Part shown: in pieces, positions 63,712 to 64,000 of the stretch
Numbering within the stretch: the first letter of the stretch is position 1
How the letters are laid out: the number at the start of each line of letters is the position of its first letter
Origin: JBFFMO01 sp041390025
GTDB lineage: Bacteria; Myxococcota_A; Bradymonadia; Bradymonadales; Bradymonadaceae
Assembly (NCBI GenBank): GCA_041390025.1
Contig: JAWKQR010000016.1
Coordinates: 1-64,000 of the forward strand
Length of the DNA: 64,000 bases
Reading direction: 5' to 3'
The notes under the pieces: generated by a model
The model's database searches: none
Told to the model about the DNA's origin: nothing
The model's input: only the letters and a program-made list of their open reading frames with translations
Made by a program: the position numbers and the translations under genes

Positions 63712-64000
63712 TCACGGGCGTGGCCCGATCACCGTGACGGCGCCGCTCGGGTACTCGGCACCGGTGAAGCCGGTGTAATCCACCGAACCGGGGCGAAGCT
63801 GATAGATCTTGGTGGGCACATTCCCGATGTCTGGGGTCCAGTAGTTGAACTTCGCGTTCGACGTGCCCGCCTCGGTCGCTGAGTAGAACTCGTACACCGA
63901 CAACGGATCGTTGGTCACCATCTCGACCTGAGCGGCTGAAATCGTGTCGGTGCTGCTCGACGATCCGGTATCGGTGACACGCACGCGAATTCCGGTCACG
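63712..64000 (-). CDS. Unidentified protein, C-terminal part, cut by the window edge
   Basis: 95 codons are visible in an open frame that reaches the right edge, so the start is outside. The sequence is beta-rich (KIYQLRPGSVDYTGFTGAEY, AVTVIGPRP) with a Ser/Thr run (DTGSSSSTDTISA), which suits a secreted or surface protein. No family is recognised. Confidence 0.55.
   Translation of the reverse strand, partial: VTGIRVRVTDTGSSSSTDTISAAQVEMVTNDPLSVYEFYSATEAGTSNAKFNYWTPDIGNVPTKIYQLRPGSVDYTGFTGAEYPSGAVTVIGPRP

Noticed and set aside
1..64000. tRNA or rRNA genes
   Set aside because: No cloverleaf with a CCA-type acceptor or rRNA core sequence was noticed, though no covariance search could be run.

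Overview
The window looks like a chromosomal segment of a member of the Myxococcota, possibly a Bradymonadales-type lineage. This is an inference from gene content: a 1327-residue Ser/Thr kinase fused to an ATPase and TPRs, MJ0042-type zinc-ribbon and PEGA proteins, an OmpA lipoprotein with thrombospondin-3 repeats beside a DUF4398 lipoprotein, a PhaR-type regulator, orphan Flp pilins, and secreted lipoproteins with Asn/Thr- or Asp-rich linkers after the lipobox. No rRNA, tRNA or cas gene was seen.

Layout. 1-3.4 kb is a type I-E-like CRISPR array of 47 repeats, 14 of them carrying a 42-bp insert in the hairpin loop. This is the most unusual feature of the window. 3.6-6.9 kb holds a TetR regulator coupled to an FAD monooxygenase with a 30-bp palindromic operator, a frameshifted amino-acid permease and a tiny lipoprotein. 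7-15 kb is an accessory zone of secreted lipoproteins separated by arrays of a hairpin repeat whose stem tips covary between loci. 15-23 kb holds a DUF445 membrane protein, a TonB-like protein interrupted by an in-frame TGA, two beta-sandwich proteins, acetyl-CoA synthetase (frameshifted) and phosphatidylserine synthase. 23-26.7 kb holds a YqeY protein, an RNA methyltransferase and an esterase (both frameshifted), and two small secreted proteins. 26.8-32 kb is a DNA adenine methylase followed by a SNF2-type helicase, broken by many frameshifts from 28.06 kb on.

From 32 kb on the sequence is mostly intact: a coupled HIT/dtd/lipoprotein operon, two Flp pilins, mfd, an OmpA/DUF4398/beta-barrel envelope operon, two glycosyltransferases, a prenyltransferase-pnuC-nadR operon, PhaR and zinc-ribbon proteins, a P-loop protein, superoxide dismutase, a PEGA/PilT-like ATPase pair, the large kinase, an OleD-like reductase with a HAD hydrolase, and a gene cut by the right edge.

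Many genes between 6 and 32 kb (and a few later) are split by single-base shifts, several in homopolymers. Whether these are real decay or consensus errors cannot be settled from one sequence, so the broken genes are annotated as reconstructed spans. Many starts were decided by start/stop overlaps (TAATG, ATGA, GTGA, TGATG), which indicate tightly packed, translationally coupled operons.
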